A DNA stretch of 64,000 nt from Flavobacterium frigidarium DSM 17623 (GTDB taxonomy: Bacteria > Bacteroidota > Bacteroidia > Flavobacteriales > Flavobacteriaceae), in contig NZ_AUDO01000007.1 in NCBI RefSeq assembly GCF_000425505.1, positions 62,001-126,000 on the forward strand, given 5' to 3'. Shown here piece by piece: positions 16,907 to 24,778 of the stretch (position 1 is its first letter; each line of letters begins with the position of its first letter). The translations under genes were made by a program, and so were the position numbers. The notes below the pieces were generated by a model. That model saw only the letters and a list, made by a program, of their open reading frames with translations, searched no databases and was not told where the DNA came from.

Positions 16907-16915
16907 GTAAGTTTG
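16885..16915 (+). promoter_or_regulatory. Promoter of the blaI-blaR1-like operon
   Basis: TTG at 16885-16887, 20 bases, TAAGTTTG at 16908-16915, a full Bacteroidetes vegetative promoter, overlapped by the second and third operator dyads. Confidence 0.75.
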
Positions 16916-16932
16916 ATTTGCGTTAAGGATAG

Positions 16933-16993
16933 AAGGCGATATCCTTGTAGTCCCGATCCCGATAGCTATCGGGATCGGGGTCGGGGAAACGCC
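16933..16993. repeat. REP-like palindromic element in the blaI leader
   Basis: Perfect 28-base palindrome at 16952-16979 (arms CCCGATCCCGATAG / CTATCGGGATCGGG) flanked by GGCGATATCCTT and GGAAACGCC. The flank resembles that of the element at 28148-28211, and GC content is far above the surroundings. It would form a strong hairpin in the 5' untranslated region. Confidence 0.65.
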
Positions 16994-17008
16994 CAAAAAA
17001 ATCAAACT

Positions 17009-17368
17009 ATGCAAAAATTAACGAACAAAGAAGAGGAAATCATGCACATTTTATGGAAGCTAAAAAAAGCTTTTGTAAAAGAGGTCATGGCAGAAATCAC
17101 AGTAGATCCACCACATTACAATACTTTATCGACAATTGTACGCAACTTAGAAGAAAAGGGATATGTTGCTTATAATGCCTTTGGTAAAACGCATCAATAC
17201 TACCCTATTGTGACTATCGAAGAATATAGAAAAAAGTTTATGAATACCGCTATTGACAACTATTTTAATAGTTCGTACAAGAATATGGTTTCGTTTTTTG
17301 CCAAGGAAGAAAAAATTTCGGCAGCGGAACTACGTGAGATTTTAGAAATGATCGAAAATAAAAAGTAA
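17009..17368 (+). CDS. BlaI/MecI/CopY family transcriptional repressor
   Basis: A 119-residue winged-helix repressor from the ATG at 17009. It starts MQKLTNKEEEIMHILWKL, the family signature, followed by the DNA-recognition part (HYNTLSTIVRNLEEKGYV, about residues 38-55) and a dimerisation tail. Upstream in-frame starts would fall in the promoter and palindrome and are rejected. Four bases separate it from the M56 peptidase gene, forming a BlaI-BlaR1 two-gene sensor. In the known system the peptidase cleaves the repressor on receiving a signal. Confidence 0.92.
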   Translation: MQKLTNKEEEIMHILWKLKKAFVKEVMAEITVDPPHYNTLSTIVRNLEEKGYVAYNAFGKTHQYYPIVTIEEYRKKFMNTAIDNYFNSSYKNMVSFFAKEEKISAAELREILEMIENKK

Positions 17369-17371
17369 GCT

Positions 17372-19432
17372 ATGGAAACGATATTTGTTTACTTTTTGAA
17401 GTCAAGTGGGTTATTAGCATTGTTTTTTATTAGTTATCACACGCTATTACGAAAAGAAACTTTTTTTAACAGCAACCGATGGTTTTTATTATCGGGACTT
17501 GTGACCTCGGCAGTTTTGCCTTTATTAGTTTACACCAAAGTGATTTGGATCGCCCCTATAACATCTAATTTTGACTACACCACAATCCCACTTACTACTG
17601 TTGTGGAGCAAAAAAGCATTTTAGATTACCTGCCGTTAATGGCACTATTAATTTATGGCCTTGTTATAACACTATTAGCAATCAAACTGCTGTATGATTT
17701 TTACAGTTTAAAGCAACTTTTAAAAGGAAAAGTTAGCCGTTACGAAGCAGATTATAGATTGGTTGACACCAAAGAAAACCTAGCTCCTTTTTCGTTTTTT
17801 AAGACTATTGTTTACAACTCTGAACTATATAATGCTATCGAACTTGAAAATATCCTTGAGCATGAAAAAGTGCATAGCGATCAAAATCACAGTTTTGATG
17901 TGCTTATTGCTAGATTGTTTTGTATTATTTTTTGGTTTAACCCATTTGTTTGGTTGTATAAAAAAGCCATTCTGCAAAATTTAGAATTCATTGCTGATAG
18001 CGAGGCTACTAAAAAACTAACCGACAAAAAAGCATACCAAATCACGCTTTTAAAAATAACAACGCAAGAGAATTGTGTTTCCATTACCAATCATTTTTAT
18101 CAATCATTAATCAAAAAACGAATCGTTATGTTAAACAAAAATCAATCTAAAAAAAGAAACTCTTGGAAGTATGTGACAGTCCTTCCCGCGCTTGTTGCCT
18201 TTGTAGTGTTGTTCCAAATAAATGTCGTTGCTCAAGAAAAGCCGCAAGAGGTTAAAGAAGCATCTGAGATGGACAATTCAGACTTAAAAATGGCACTTCA
18301 TGTAACCGCCTTGAGTACGGAGAAAGAACTTAATAGTGAGAAAGAATATTTTGAGAAGGAATATGGTCTACTAATGCAATTTTCAGGAATTCAAACCAAT
18401 TCAAACAATGAAATTACAGCTATTAAAGTTGCCTTGAAAGATAACAAAGGAACAGAAAAAGAACATCACATTGAAGGAAATAAAGCCATTGCTCCTTTTG
18501 ATATTTTCGCTGAAATCAATAAAGGAAAATTAGCAGACTTTGGATTTGCTACGCCTACACTAAATAGATTAGGTAACAACGCAAAGCTTTCTGAAAATTC
18601 TGGTATTCACATTAAAAAAGAAGAAGGTTTCTACACAATAAACGAATTTAGAAAAGGAGGTACAAATTATTTAGTGTTGGTTAATGGTATTGAACAAAAT
18701 GGGGATACTCACGTTAAGATTCCTACTACTGACGACATTCTATCTTCTATTATATTAGACCCTATCGAAGCTGAAAAAAAATACGGTTTGAAAGGTAAAA
18801 ATGGTGTGATCGAAATTACTACGGGAACGACGGAAGGATCTACTAACAAAATGAATAGTGCTACTAATCAAGTATGGAAAAACAATCAACTAACTGATAT
18901 TCCTGATGAGAGTAAAGTGATGGTTTTTAACCAAAATCAAGATAAGTCAAAATTAGACTTGGATAAAACAGATGTAAACAATCTAACCAACAAACAAAAA
19001 AGTAAAACTACTCAAACTATTAAAATAGTAAAGCGAGAAACAAATGGAATACCTGCAGACGTTACCTATTATATCAATGGAAAAATAGCCACTAAAGCAG
19101 AAGTGGATAAAATGGACCCTTCTATGATTGAAAAAATGGATGTAGATAAGTCTTCAGACAACGGCAAAAGTATTAAAATAACTACTAAAACTGTTTATGA
19201 AAGCAGCACAGAAAGAACACAGCCAGAAAAGCAGATTGATTATAATAAAGCCATTGTCATCATAGATGGTAAAATTAGTGACAGCAAGGCTATGAATAAG
19301 CTAAGCTCAAACAATATTAAAAGCATGGACATACAAAAACCTGCAAATGGGCCAGAAAGCGTTAAGCAAGCCGCTATTGCCAAATATGGTGAAAAAGCGT
19401 TAAACGGCATTATTACTATCACGACAAAATAA
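17372..19432 (+). CDS. BlaR1-like M56 metallopeptidase with plug-like C-terminal repeats
   Basis: A 686-residue membrane sensor protease. N-terminal helices (about residues 5-25, 35-60, 88-110) precede the zinc-peptidase motif HEKVH at residues 164-168; another helix near residue 270 ends the M56 part. There is no penicillin-binding domain. Instead the exported C-terminal half has three repeats ending in beta hairpins like those of TonB-receptor plugs (KNGVIEITT, then GKSIKITTK, then LNGIITITTK at the very end). It is coupled to the repressor gene upstream. The signal it senses is unknown; cell-wall or envelope stress is a guess from the family. Confidence 0.88.
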   Translation: METIFVYFLKSSGLLALFFISYHTLLRKETFFNSNRWFLLSGLVTSAVLPLLVYTKVIWIAPITSNFDYTTIPLTTVVEQKSILDYLPLMALLIYGLVITLLAIKLLYDFYSLKQLLKGKVSRYEADYRLVDTKENLAPFSFFKTIVYNSELYNAIELENILEHEKVHSDQNHSFDVLIARLFCIIFWFNPFVWLYKKAILQNLEFIADSEATKKLTDKKAYQITLLKITTQENCVSITNHFYQSLIKKRIVMLNKNQSKKRNSWKYVTVLPALVAFVVLFQINVVAQEKPQEVKEASEMDNSDLKMALHVTALSTEKELNSEKEYFEKEYGLLMQFSGIQTNSNNEITAIKVALKDNKGTEKEHHIEGNKAIAPFDIFAEINKGKLADFGFATPTLNRLGNNAKLSENSGIHIKKEEGFYTINEFRKGGTNYLVLVNGIEQNGDTHVKIPTTDDILSSIILDPIEAEKKYGLKGKNGVIEITTGTTEGSTNKMNSATNQVWKNNQLTDIPDESKVMVFNQNQDKSKLDLDKTDVNNLTNKQKSKTTQTIKIVKRETNGIPADVTYYINGKIATKAEVDKMDPSMIEKMDVDKSSDNGKSIKITTKTVYESSTERTQPEKQIDYNKAIVIIDGKISDSKAMNKLSSNNIKSMDIQKPANGPESVKQAAIAKYGEKALNGIITITTK

Positions 19433-19456
19433 TTCACAAACGCTATAAACACTATT

Positions 19457-19492
19457 TAAAAGACGACCACTCCTCATGGTCGTCTTTTTTTA
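19457..19492 (+). terminator. Rho-independent terminator
   Basis: Stem AAAGACGACC / GGTCGTCTTT around a short AT-rich loop, then T's; it ends the blaI-blaR1 operon. Confidence 0.9.
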
Positions 19493-19516
19493 TATCTTTG
19501 TGAAAATAAAAATGAT

Positions 19517-19657
19517 ATGTTTAAAATCTTAGCTAGAATTAACAAACTAATATTACCAAGCTTTTCTAAGCAACAGTTAGATTTAGCCAAAGCCAATAAA
19601 TGGCAAATGGCTGTAATTGGTTTCCGCTATTATGTTACCACACGTGCACTCAACTAA
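19517..19657 (+). CDS. 46-residue basic protein (often labelled SsrA-binding-like in flavobacteria)
   Basis: A short frame MFKILARINKLILPSF... ending VTTRALN. It is preceded by a TATCTTTG -7 element at 19493-19500. Small proteins of this shape (KILAKINK.ILPS....DL.KA.KWQMAIIG.R..VT) are common in Flavobacteriaceae. I recall them being labelled SsrA-binding protein, although they are far too short to be SmpB, so I do not accept that function. Its last four bases overlap the convergent apt stop. Confidence 0.65.
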   Translation: MFKILARINKLILPSFSKQQLDLAKANKWQMAVIGFRYYVTTRALN

Positions 19658-20166
19658 TATTTTAAGACACTAAAAATGGGATAGTCTTTCATCTTATCTC
19701 TTCCCCTCAGAAATTCGATTTCCATCAAGAAATTGACCTGCACGATTTCACCTCCTAAACTTTCAACCAACTCACACATTGCTTTTGCAGTTCCTCCAGT
19801 TGCTAAAACATCATCATGTATTAGCACACGATCTCCTTTTTTGATTGCATCTGTATGAATTTCTAATGAATCTGTGCCGTATTCTAAAGCATAACTCGCA
19901 CTAATTGTTTCAGCGGGTAATTTATTTGGTTTTCTTATAGGTACAAATCCCGCATTCAATTCTTGAGCAATCAACATCCCAAAGAAAAAACCTCTACTTT
20001 CTGCTCCTACTACTACATCTATTTTTTCTTCTTTGAGGTCGGCCACTAGTAATTTTAAACATTCTTCACGTGCTTTTGTGTCATTTAGTAGCGGCGTAAT
20101 GTCTTTAAACAAAATTCCTTTTTTTGGAAAGTCCTGAATATCACGGATATAATTTTCTATCATCAT
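19654..20166 (-). CDS. apt: Adenine phosphoribosyltransferase
   Basis: A 170-residue type I PRTase. It has DFPKKGILFKDITPLL at the N-terminus (adenine-site region), VVGAESRGFFFG near residue 55, RKPNKLP near residue 80, and the PRPP loop VLIHDDVLATGGTAKA near residue 117. It makes AMP from adenine and PRPP (purine salvage). Two ATGs stand in tandem (20166 and 20163); either may be used. It is convergent with the 46-residue protein gene. Confidence 0.95.
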   Translation of the reverse strand: MMIENYIRDIQDFPKKGILFKDITPLLNDTKAREECLKLLVADLKEEKIDVVVGAESRGFFFGMLIAQELNAGFVPIRKPNKLPAETISASYALEYGTDSLEIHTDAIKKGDRVLIHDDVLATGGTAKAMCELVESLGGEIVQVNFLMEIEFLRGRDKMKDYPIFSVLKY

Positions 20167-20194
20167 TTTTTTTAAATTTTATTCATTTTTATGC

Positions 20195-20224
20195 TTGCAA
20201 ATTACACATTTATCTCTATCTTTG
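20195..20224 (+). promoter_or_regulatory. Promoter of tRNA-Arg
   Basis: TTG at 20195-20197, 19 bases, TATCTTTG at 20217-20224, a full Bacteroidetes consensus, about 43 bases upstream of the tRNA. Confidence 0.7.
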
Positions 20225-20266
20225 CACCCGCAATGACATCATATATATGTGCTGCGAAAAACAAAA

Positions 20267-20340
20267 GGCCTCGTGGCGCAACTGAATAGCGCACTTGATT
20301 ACGGCTCAAGAGGTTACTGGTTTGAATCCAGTCGAGGTCA
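20267..20340 (+). tRNA. tRNA-Arg (anticodon ACG)
   Basis: A 74-base cloverleaf with acceptor arms GGCCTCG / CGAGGTC, D-arm GCGC...GCGC, anticodon stem CTTGA/TCAAG with loop TTACGGC (anticodon ACG) and T-loop TTTGAAT. The discriminator is A and the CCA end is not encoded. The A34 would be edited to inosine to read CGN codons. Confidence 0.93.
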
Positions 20341-20349
20341 CAAAATTGT

Positions 20350-20381
20350 TAAGCTCATTTCTTCGGAAATGGGCTTTTTTT
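20350..20381 (+). terminator. Rho-independent terminator of tRNA-Arg
   Basis: Stem AAGCTCATTTC / GAAATGGGCTT with a TTCG tetraloop and a T-run. Confidence 0.88.
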
Positions 20382-20557
20382 ATGCTCTAAATCTTCCTTC
20401 GCAAATTGCCGATCCCAATTACACATTTATATTGTTAGTTCGCATATTCTTTGATGAGTGTATCTAATTATACTACTATAGCTACCCTCCAACTTATACA
20501 AATTTACTATCTCCATCAATCTGGCAAACTAGGACACCAATAAGTAGCTACAGATTC

Positions 20558-20947
20558 CTACAAAGCACACGAAGGGCAAATACCCGAAACCGTAAAATTC
20601 ACCTGATTGACTTTATAGTTAGCTGGTAGTTTAAACGTAGGCTCCACGTTTTCTAAGCAAGTGACCAACTGACATACCTCGCAGTTGAAATGAACGTGGT
20701 TGTGAACATGATGCTGTTCCTCATGATCTGCATGATGACAGGCTGCATATTTTACAGTACCTGATGGAGTAACAATTTTATGAATAACATCTTCAGCTGT
20801 CAAACGATCTAAGATTCGGTAAATAGTAACTCGATCACAGGCTTCTTGATTTAACTCTTGGATTTCAGCATGTGACAACGCCACTTTAGAATTTTTTATT
20901 AATTCGAATATTGCAGCTTTAGCAATAGTGTTTCTTGTATTTTTCAT
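20558..20947 (-). CDS. Fur-family repressor, Zur-like
   Basis: A 129-residue Fur-family protein. The winged helix is at residues 1-75 (VTIYRILDRLTAEDVIHKI), a His-rich hinge and metal site at about residues 78-100 (HHADHEEQHHVHNHVHFNC), then two CxxC pairs (CEVC near residue 89 and CPSC at the end) for structural zinc. The His-rich stretch, the zinc-type neighbours (MerC, TonB receptor) and the dyads in the shared upstream region support a zinc sensor. It is divergent from the uptake genes, so it probably represses both itself and them. Confidence 0.88.
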   Translation of the reverse strand: MKNTRNTIAKAAIFELIKNSKVALSHAEIQELNQEACDRVTIYRILDRLTAEDVIHKIVTPSGTVKYAACHHADHEEQHHVHNHVHFNCEVCQLVTCLENVEPTFKLPANYKVNQVNFTVSGICPSCAL

Positions 20948-20965
20948 TTTACGACAAAATTAAAC

Positions 20966-21016
20966 GCAACAAAGTTGCATTTAAGAATAAGATTTATATA
21001 TTTGCAACATAATTGC
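20966..21016. promoter_or_regulatory. Zur-like dyads over the divergent promoter
   Basis: Two matching dyads, GCAACAAAGTTGC (20966-20978, perfect) and GCAACATAATTGC (21004-21016, one mismatch). The first overlaps the -33 box and the second the -7/start region of the plus-strand promoter. Their centres are 38 bases apart. Repressor binding at either would block transcription. Confidence 0.7.
20975..21004 (+). promoter_or_regulatory. Promoter of the zinc-uptake locus
   Basis: TTG at 20975-20977, 19 bases, TATATTTG at 20997-21004. A minus-strand -7 element (TAATTTTG, complement of 20955-20962) serves the repressor gene. Confidence 0.7.
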
Positions 21017-21096
21017 GTTAAGCAAAGGTAAGCGAAAAGAATGACGTTAAGAAACTTCATTTTATCGTGACCACAATCAAAGTATCGTCTTTAGAA

Positions 21097-21444
21097 ATGA
21101 AACAGAAATTTGCCATAATTAACTTTGTACTCTCGGTTACAGTATTGTTTTCAGTACTTTTTCAATCGATACATTCTTATGTGCACCAATCTGAAATCAA
21201 TACTGAAAAGTTAAATACTCTTGAGAATTCAAAAAACAAACAAGAGTTATCACACCAACACACAATCAATTTAAAGTGTGCCGTGTGTGATTTCCAGTTC
21301 AGTTGCTTCACAGCTGCTGATTTTTTCCTCTATAATTTCATTAAAACTGCTGTTGTTACTCAATTGACTACAATAGTACTACCACCACCATCCTCCTACT
21401 TTAGCGGTAGCCTGTTTTCTTTGCGGGCGCCACCAGCACTTTAA
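21097..21444 (+). CDS. Small exported CxxC protein, first gene of the zinc locus
   Basis: A 115-residue protein from the ATG at 21097; an upstream GTG at 21067 is possible. An N-terminal hydrophobic helix (FAIINFVLSVTVLFSVLF) is followed by HSYVHQ, SHQHTINLKCAVCDFQFSCF (His-rich, CxxC) and a C-terminal hydrophobic part ending SLRAPPAL. This layout resembles small DUF2946-like proteins found beside metal TonB receptors. Its role may be zinc handling in the periplasm; this is inferred from motif and place. Confidence 0.7.
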   Translation: MKQKFAIINFVLSVTVLFSVLFQSIHSYVHQSEINTEKLNTLENSKNKQELSHQHTINLKCAVCDFQFSCFTAADFFLYNFIKTAVVTQLTTIVLPPPSSYFSGSLFSLRAPPAL

Positions 21445-21509
21445 AATAATACAATTCATATCATCACAAACCTGTGATGGTTGGCTTTTATATATTTTAA
21501 AATGAAATA

Positions 21510-23894
21510 ATGTCAAAGAAAATCTTTATTGTTTTCTGGCTGATACTGCTTTGCAATACTTTGTATTCGCAACATGCTATCAGTGGAAAAATAGCACTTC
21601 AAGGTCAAGCAATTGCCTCAAATGTCCATATCCATATCGGTCAAAAAATCATTCGCAGTGATGTATCTGGTGGCTATTTAGCTGCCAATCTTCCAGCGGG
21701 CAGGACCCCTATTTCAGTTTCCTACGTTGGCTACCAATCCATTGATACCATCGTAGATTTGAAAACTAATTTAACGATCAATTTTAGGTTAAAGGTCAAC
21801 ACCACGAACTTAAATGAAGTAGTCGTTCAGGCAAAAGCAAAAGGCGAATCCAGCTCCAATCCTGCACACATTGTCAACTTACAATCGATAGAAAAGTACA
21901 GCAATCAAACTCTTGGTGATGCTTTGACTGAAGTAGCCGGTGTCTCCACTTTAAAGACAGGAAACGCTGTTGTGAAACCCATTATAAATGGTTTGTACGG
22001 TTCTAGAGTTGCTGTCCTAAACAATAATGTAAAGCTTGAGGATCAACAATGGGGATCTGAACATGCTCCTAATTTTGATATTAATAGCGCCAATAAAATA
22101 ACCGTAATAAAAGGAGCTTCTGCTTTGCAATACGGCGGTGATGCTATAGGCGGACTTGTATTAATAGAACCTTTAAGCGTTAAAAAAGACACTCTTTTTG
22201 GTAGAACAATCCTTAATTATGACACTAACGGAAGAGGCGGATCCATCAGTTCGAGTATTCATAAAGGCAATAGCAAAGCTTGGAGTTGGAATGCGCTAGC
22301 TACTCTCAAATACATTGGAGATAAAACAGCACCAGATTACATTTTATCGAATACTGCTAATCGTGGAGCCAGTTTTTCGGGAGATATTAAATACGATGCG
22401 ATTAAATACAATATAAGTGCCTCGTACAGTTACTACAAATCAGTTATTGGAATTTTGAGCGCTTCTCATACAGGAAATGTAAATGATCTTTACCAATCCA
22501 TCAACAATAAAATTCCCGCTATTATAAATGATTTTAGTTACGATATCAATAATCCAAAGCAAGATGTTACACACCACATCGCCAAAGTAAATTTCAACTA
22601 CTATTTTAATGAATCTGCTTTTCTAGCAGTTCAATATGCCTATCAATATAACAAAAGATTGGAATATGACGTGCGTAGAGCCGAATACAATGATACTGCA
22701 GCCTTAGATTTAGATTTAAAAACGAGCACAATTAACGTAGATTTTCAAAAGAAAGCACATGACTGGAATTTGAAATCAGGTGTTACAGGAAGCTTCCAAA
22801 ATAACTATGCTGACCCTGCAACAGCTATTCGACCTTTAATTCCTAACTATGACAAAATTGACTTAGGTGCTTACGGAATTGCTAGTTACAGTTTACCAAA
22901 TAATTTTACGATTGATGGTGGTTTGCGTTATGACTTTTCGAAAATAGATGCGACAAAATATTATCAAAAATCACGATGGGAAGAAAGAGGGTACGATACA
23001 ACATTTCCTGAATTTATAACTGAAGACTTTGGAACGCAATGGTTAACAAAGCCGAGTTTTACTTTCCACAATCTATCTGCAAGTGCTGGGATTCAAAAAA
23101 AGACTGCTAATAACTGGCACTTTTTTGCAAATGCTAGTTTTGCATCAAGAAATCCTAACCCTTCAGAGTTTTTTAGTGATGGATTGCATCATTCAACGGG
23201 AGTAATCGAGTTGGGCGACTTAAATTTAGATAAAGAACAATCTACTAAAATATCGCTTACTATTCGAAAAAAAATCAATCAGTTTTCTATCGAAATCAAT
23301 CCTTATATCAATTACATAAAAAATTACATCTATCTAAAACCCGTTGGTTTTGAGACAACGATTCGTGGCGCTTTTCCTGTTTGGGAATACCAGCAAACAG
23401 ATGCTAGATTAATGGGAGTTGACCTTCAAACGCAGTGGGACATTAACAAATCATGGCAACATAGTTTTGCCATGGCCTACGTGAAAGGTGATGATCGTAC
23501 CGAAAACCAACCATTGATTGACATGCCACCGTTCAATTTATACAATAAGATAAGCTTTTCTAAAAAAGAATGGCATGATCTTACTCTAGAATTAAAAAGC
23601 GAAATAGTAACGAAACAGAACCGCTATGCTGACAATAATTTCAGCACCAATATCATCAATAACAATGAATTACAAGCTGTTGTTGTAGATATCAGCACGC
23701 CTCCTCCCGCCTATCATTTACTCCATTTTTATTCCCAAATGAAGTTTGATACATTTAAGAATGTCAATACAACGGTGGCATTTTCTGTTCAAAATATTAT
23801 GAATGTTTCCTACCGAGATTATTTAAATCGTCAACGCTTTTTTGCCGATGAAATGGGTAGAAGCTTTCAAGTTCAACTCAAATTCAATTATTAA
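21510..23894 (+). CDS. TonB-dependent receptor, probable zinc uptake
   Basis: A 794-residue outer-membrane receptor. A signal peptide ends near TLYSQ; a carboxypeptidase-regulatory-like domain (ISGKIALQGQAIASNVHIHIGQ, SYVGYQSID) occupies about residues 22-100; the plug is at about 115-230 (LGDALTEVAGVSTLKTG, ITVIKGASALQYGGDAIGG); the barrel ends FQVQLKFNY with an aromatic C-terminal residue. Zinc (ZnuD-like) is inferred from the Zur-type repressor and dyads at the head of the locus. Confidence 0.9.
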   Translation: MSKKIFIVFWLILLCNTLYSQHAISGKIALQGQAIASNVHIHIGQKIIRSDVSGGYLAANLPAGRTPISVSYVGYQSIDTIVDLKTNLTINFRLKVNTTNLNEVVVQAKAKGESSSNPAHIVNLQSIEKYSNQTLGDALTEVAGVSTLKTGNAVVKPIINGLYGSRVAVLNNNVKLEDQQWGSEHAPNFDINSANKITVIKGASALQYGGDAIGGLVLIEPLSVKKDTLFGRTILNYDTNGRGGSISSSIHKGNSKAWSWNALATLKYIGDKTAPDYILSNTANRGASFSGDIKYDAIKYNISASYSYYKSVIGILSASHTGNVNDLYQSINNKIPAIINDFSYDINNPKQDVTHHIAKVNFNYYFNESAFLAVQYAYQYNKRLEYDVRRAEYNDTAALDLDLKTSTINVDFQKKAHDWNLKSGVTGSFQNNYADPATAIRPLIPNYDKIDLGAYGIASYSLPNNFTIDGGLRYDFSKIDATKYYQKSRWEERGYDTTFPEFITEDFGTQWLTKPSFTFHNLSASAGIQKKTANNWHFFANASFASRNPNPSEFFSDGLHHSTGVIELGDLNLDKEQSTKISLTIRKKINQFSIEINPYINYIKNYIYLKPVGFETTIRGAFPVWEYQQTDARLMGVDLQTQWDINKSWQHSFAMAYVKGDDRTENQPLIDMPPFNLYNKISFSKKEWHDLTLELKSEIVTKQNRYADNNFSTNIINNNELQAVVVDISTPPPAYHLLHFYSQMKFDTFKNVNTTVAFSVQNIMNVSYRDYLNRQRFFADEMGRSFQVQLKFNY

Positions 23895-23927
23895 ACTTTA
23901 TATCAATTAATTTAAATTCAAACAAAA

Positions 23928-24524
23928 ATGAAAACAATGCAAAAATTAAACAAATTCAAAACGTACGCACTTATCATGGCAACAGTAGTAACATTATCAT
24001 CATGTAGCAATGATGATACTAACGATGCACCAGTAAACGAAGAAGAATTAATCACGACAGTAACAGTAATTTACACGCCTGTAGGTGGCGGAACAGCAAT
24101 TACTTTGCAGTACAAAGATCTAGATGGTGAAGGCGCAAATGCCCCAGTAATCACAGCCTCTGGAAATTTCGAAAAAAACAAAACCTACAATGGCGTCCTT
24201 ACATTTAAAAACGAGTTAACTGATCCTGCAGAAGATATCACACTCGAAATTATCGAAGAAGGTGTTGACCACCAAGTTTTTTATCAAACAACGGGAACAG
24301 TAAACGCTTTTACTTACGATACTGCAGCAAGCAACTTAGATGCAAATGGATTACCTGTAGGTTTGCAATCTGTGTTCACAACTACTAACGCTGCTACTGG
24401 AACGCTAACCGTTACTTTGCGTCACCAACCTAATAAAACGGCAAGCAATGTGGCTTCAGGAGATATTACAAATGCAGCAGGAAGTACAGATGCTGAAGTT
24501 TCTTTTCCAATTTCTGTTTTATAG
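23928..24524 (+). CDS. Lipoprotein partner of the receptor
   Basis: A 198-residue lipoprotein with lipobox LSSC near residue 26, followed by an acidic linker (SNDDTNDAPVNEEE). The rest is beta-rich (ITTVTVIYTPVGGG, TASGNFEKNKTYNGVLTFKNE). In flavobacteria such proteins next to TonB receptors are annotated as type 1 periplasmic binding fold proteins, without known function. It probably sits on the cell surface or in the periplasm and helps the receptor load its metal. Co-transcribed, 33 bases after the receptor. Confidence 0.75.
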   Translation: MKTMQKLNKFKTYALIMATVVTLSSCSNDDTNDAPVNEEELITTVTVIYTPVGGGTAITLQYKDLDGEGANAPVITASGNFEKNKTYNGVLTFKNELTDPAEDITLEIIEEGVDHQVFYQTTGTVNAFTYDTAASNLDANGLPVGLQSVFTTTNAATGTLTVTLRHQPNKTASNVASGDITNAAGSTDAEVSFPISVL

Positions 24525-24543
24525 AGCATTAAAAAACTGATAA

Positions 24544-24723
24544 AATAGTCTTACTAACGAACCACAACTTGCTTTGAGCGAAAGATTTGTCTACATCACA
24601 TCGCCAGCAACAGGAGAATTAGTACAAGTAAACCTTTCGACATTAAATACCTCAAAGATTAAAACTTCGATTACACCGTATAGTATTACCATTTTTGGTC
24701 TTGAAAACAGTACTACACATTAA
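24544..24723 (+). pseudogene. 3' remnant of a beta-propeller-type gene
   Basis: A 59-codon frame with no start codon, opening right after a TAA and reading SERFVYITSPATGELVQVNLSTL, then TPYSITIFGLE and a stop. This is the last blade of a YncE/AztD-like beta-propeller protein. The 5' part is missing, so it is a deletion remnant. A propeller of the AztD type (a zinc chaperone) would fit this zinc locus, but that assignment is inference. Confidence 0.55.
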
Positions 24724-24737
24724 TTTACAACTTTTAG

Positions 24738-24762
24738 GCATGCGGTAGTTTAAGCCGCATGC
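24738..24762 (+). terminator. Hairpin after the remnant
   Basis: Perfect stem GCATGCGG / CCGCATGC with a 9-base loop; only TTATC follows, so termination is uncertain. Confidence 0.4.
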
Positions 24763-24778
24763 TTATCATACAACAGTT

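Noticed and set aside
16913..17008. Upstream in-frame extension of the blaI-like gene
   Set aside because: It would cover the promoter's last bases and the palindrome, and reads as low-complexity Arg/Pro/Asp not found in the family.
20249..20467. Coding frame over the tRNA-Arg region
   Set aside because: It runs through a complete tRNA and its terminator.
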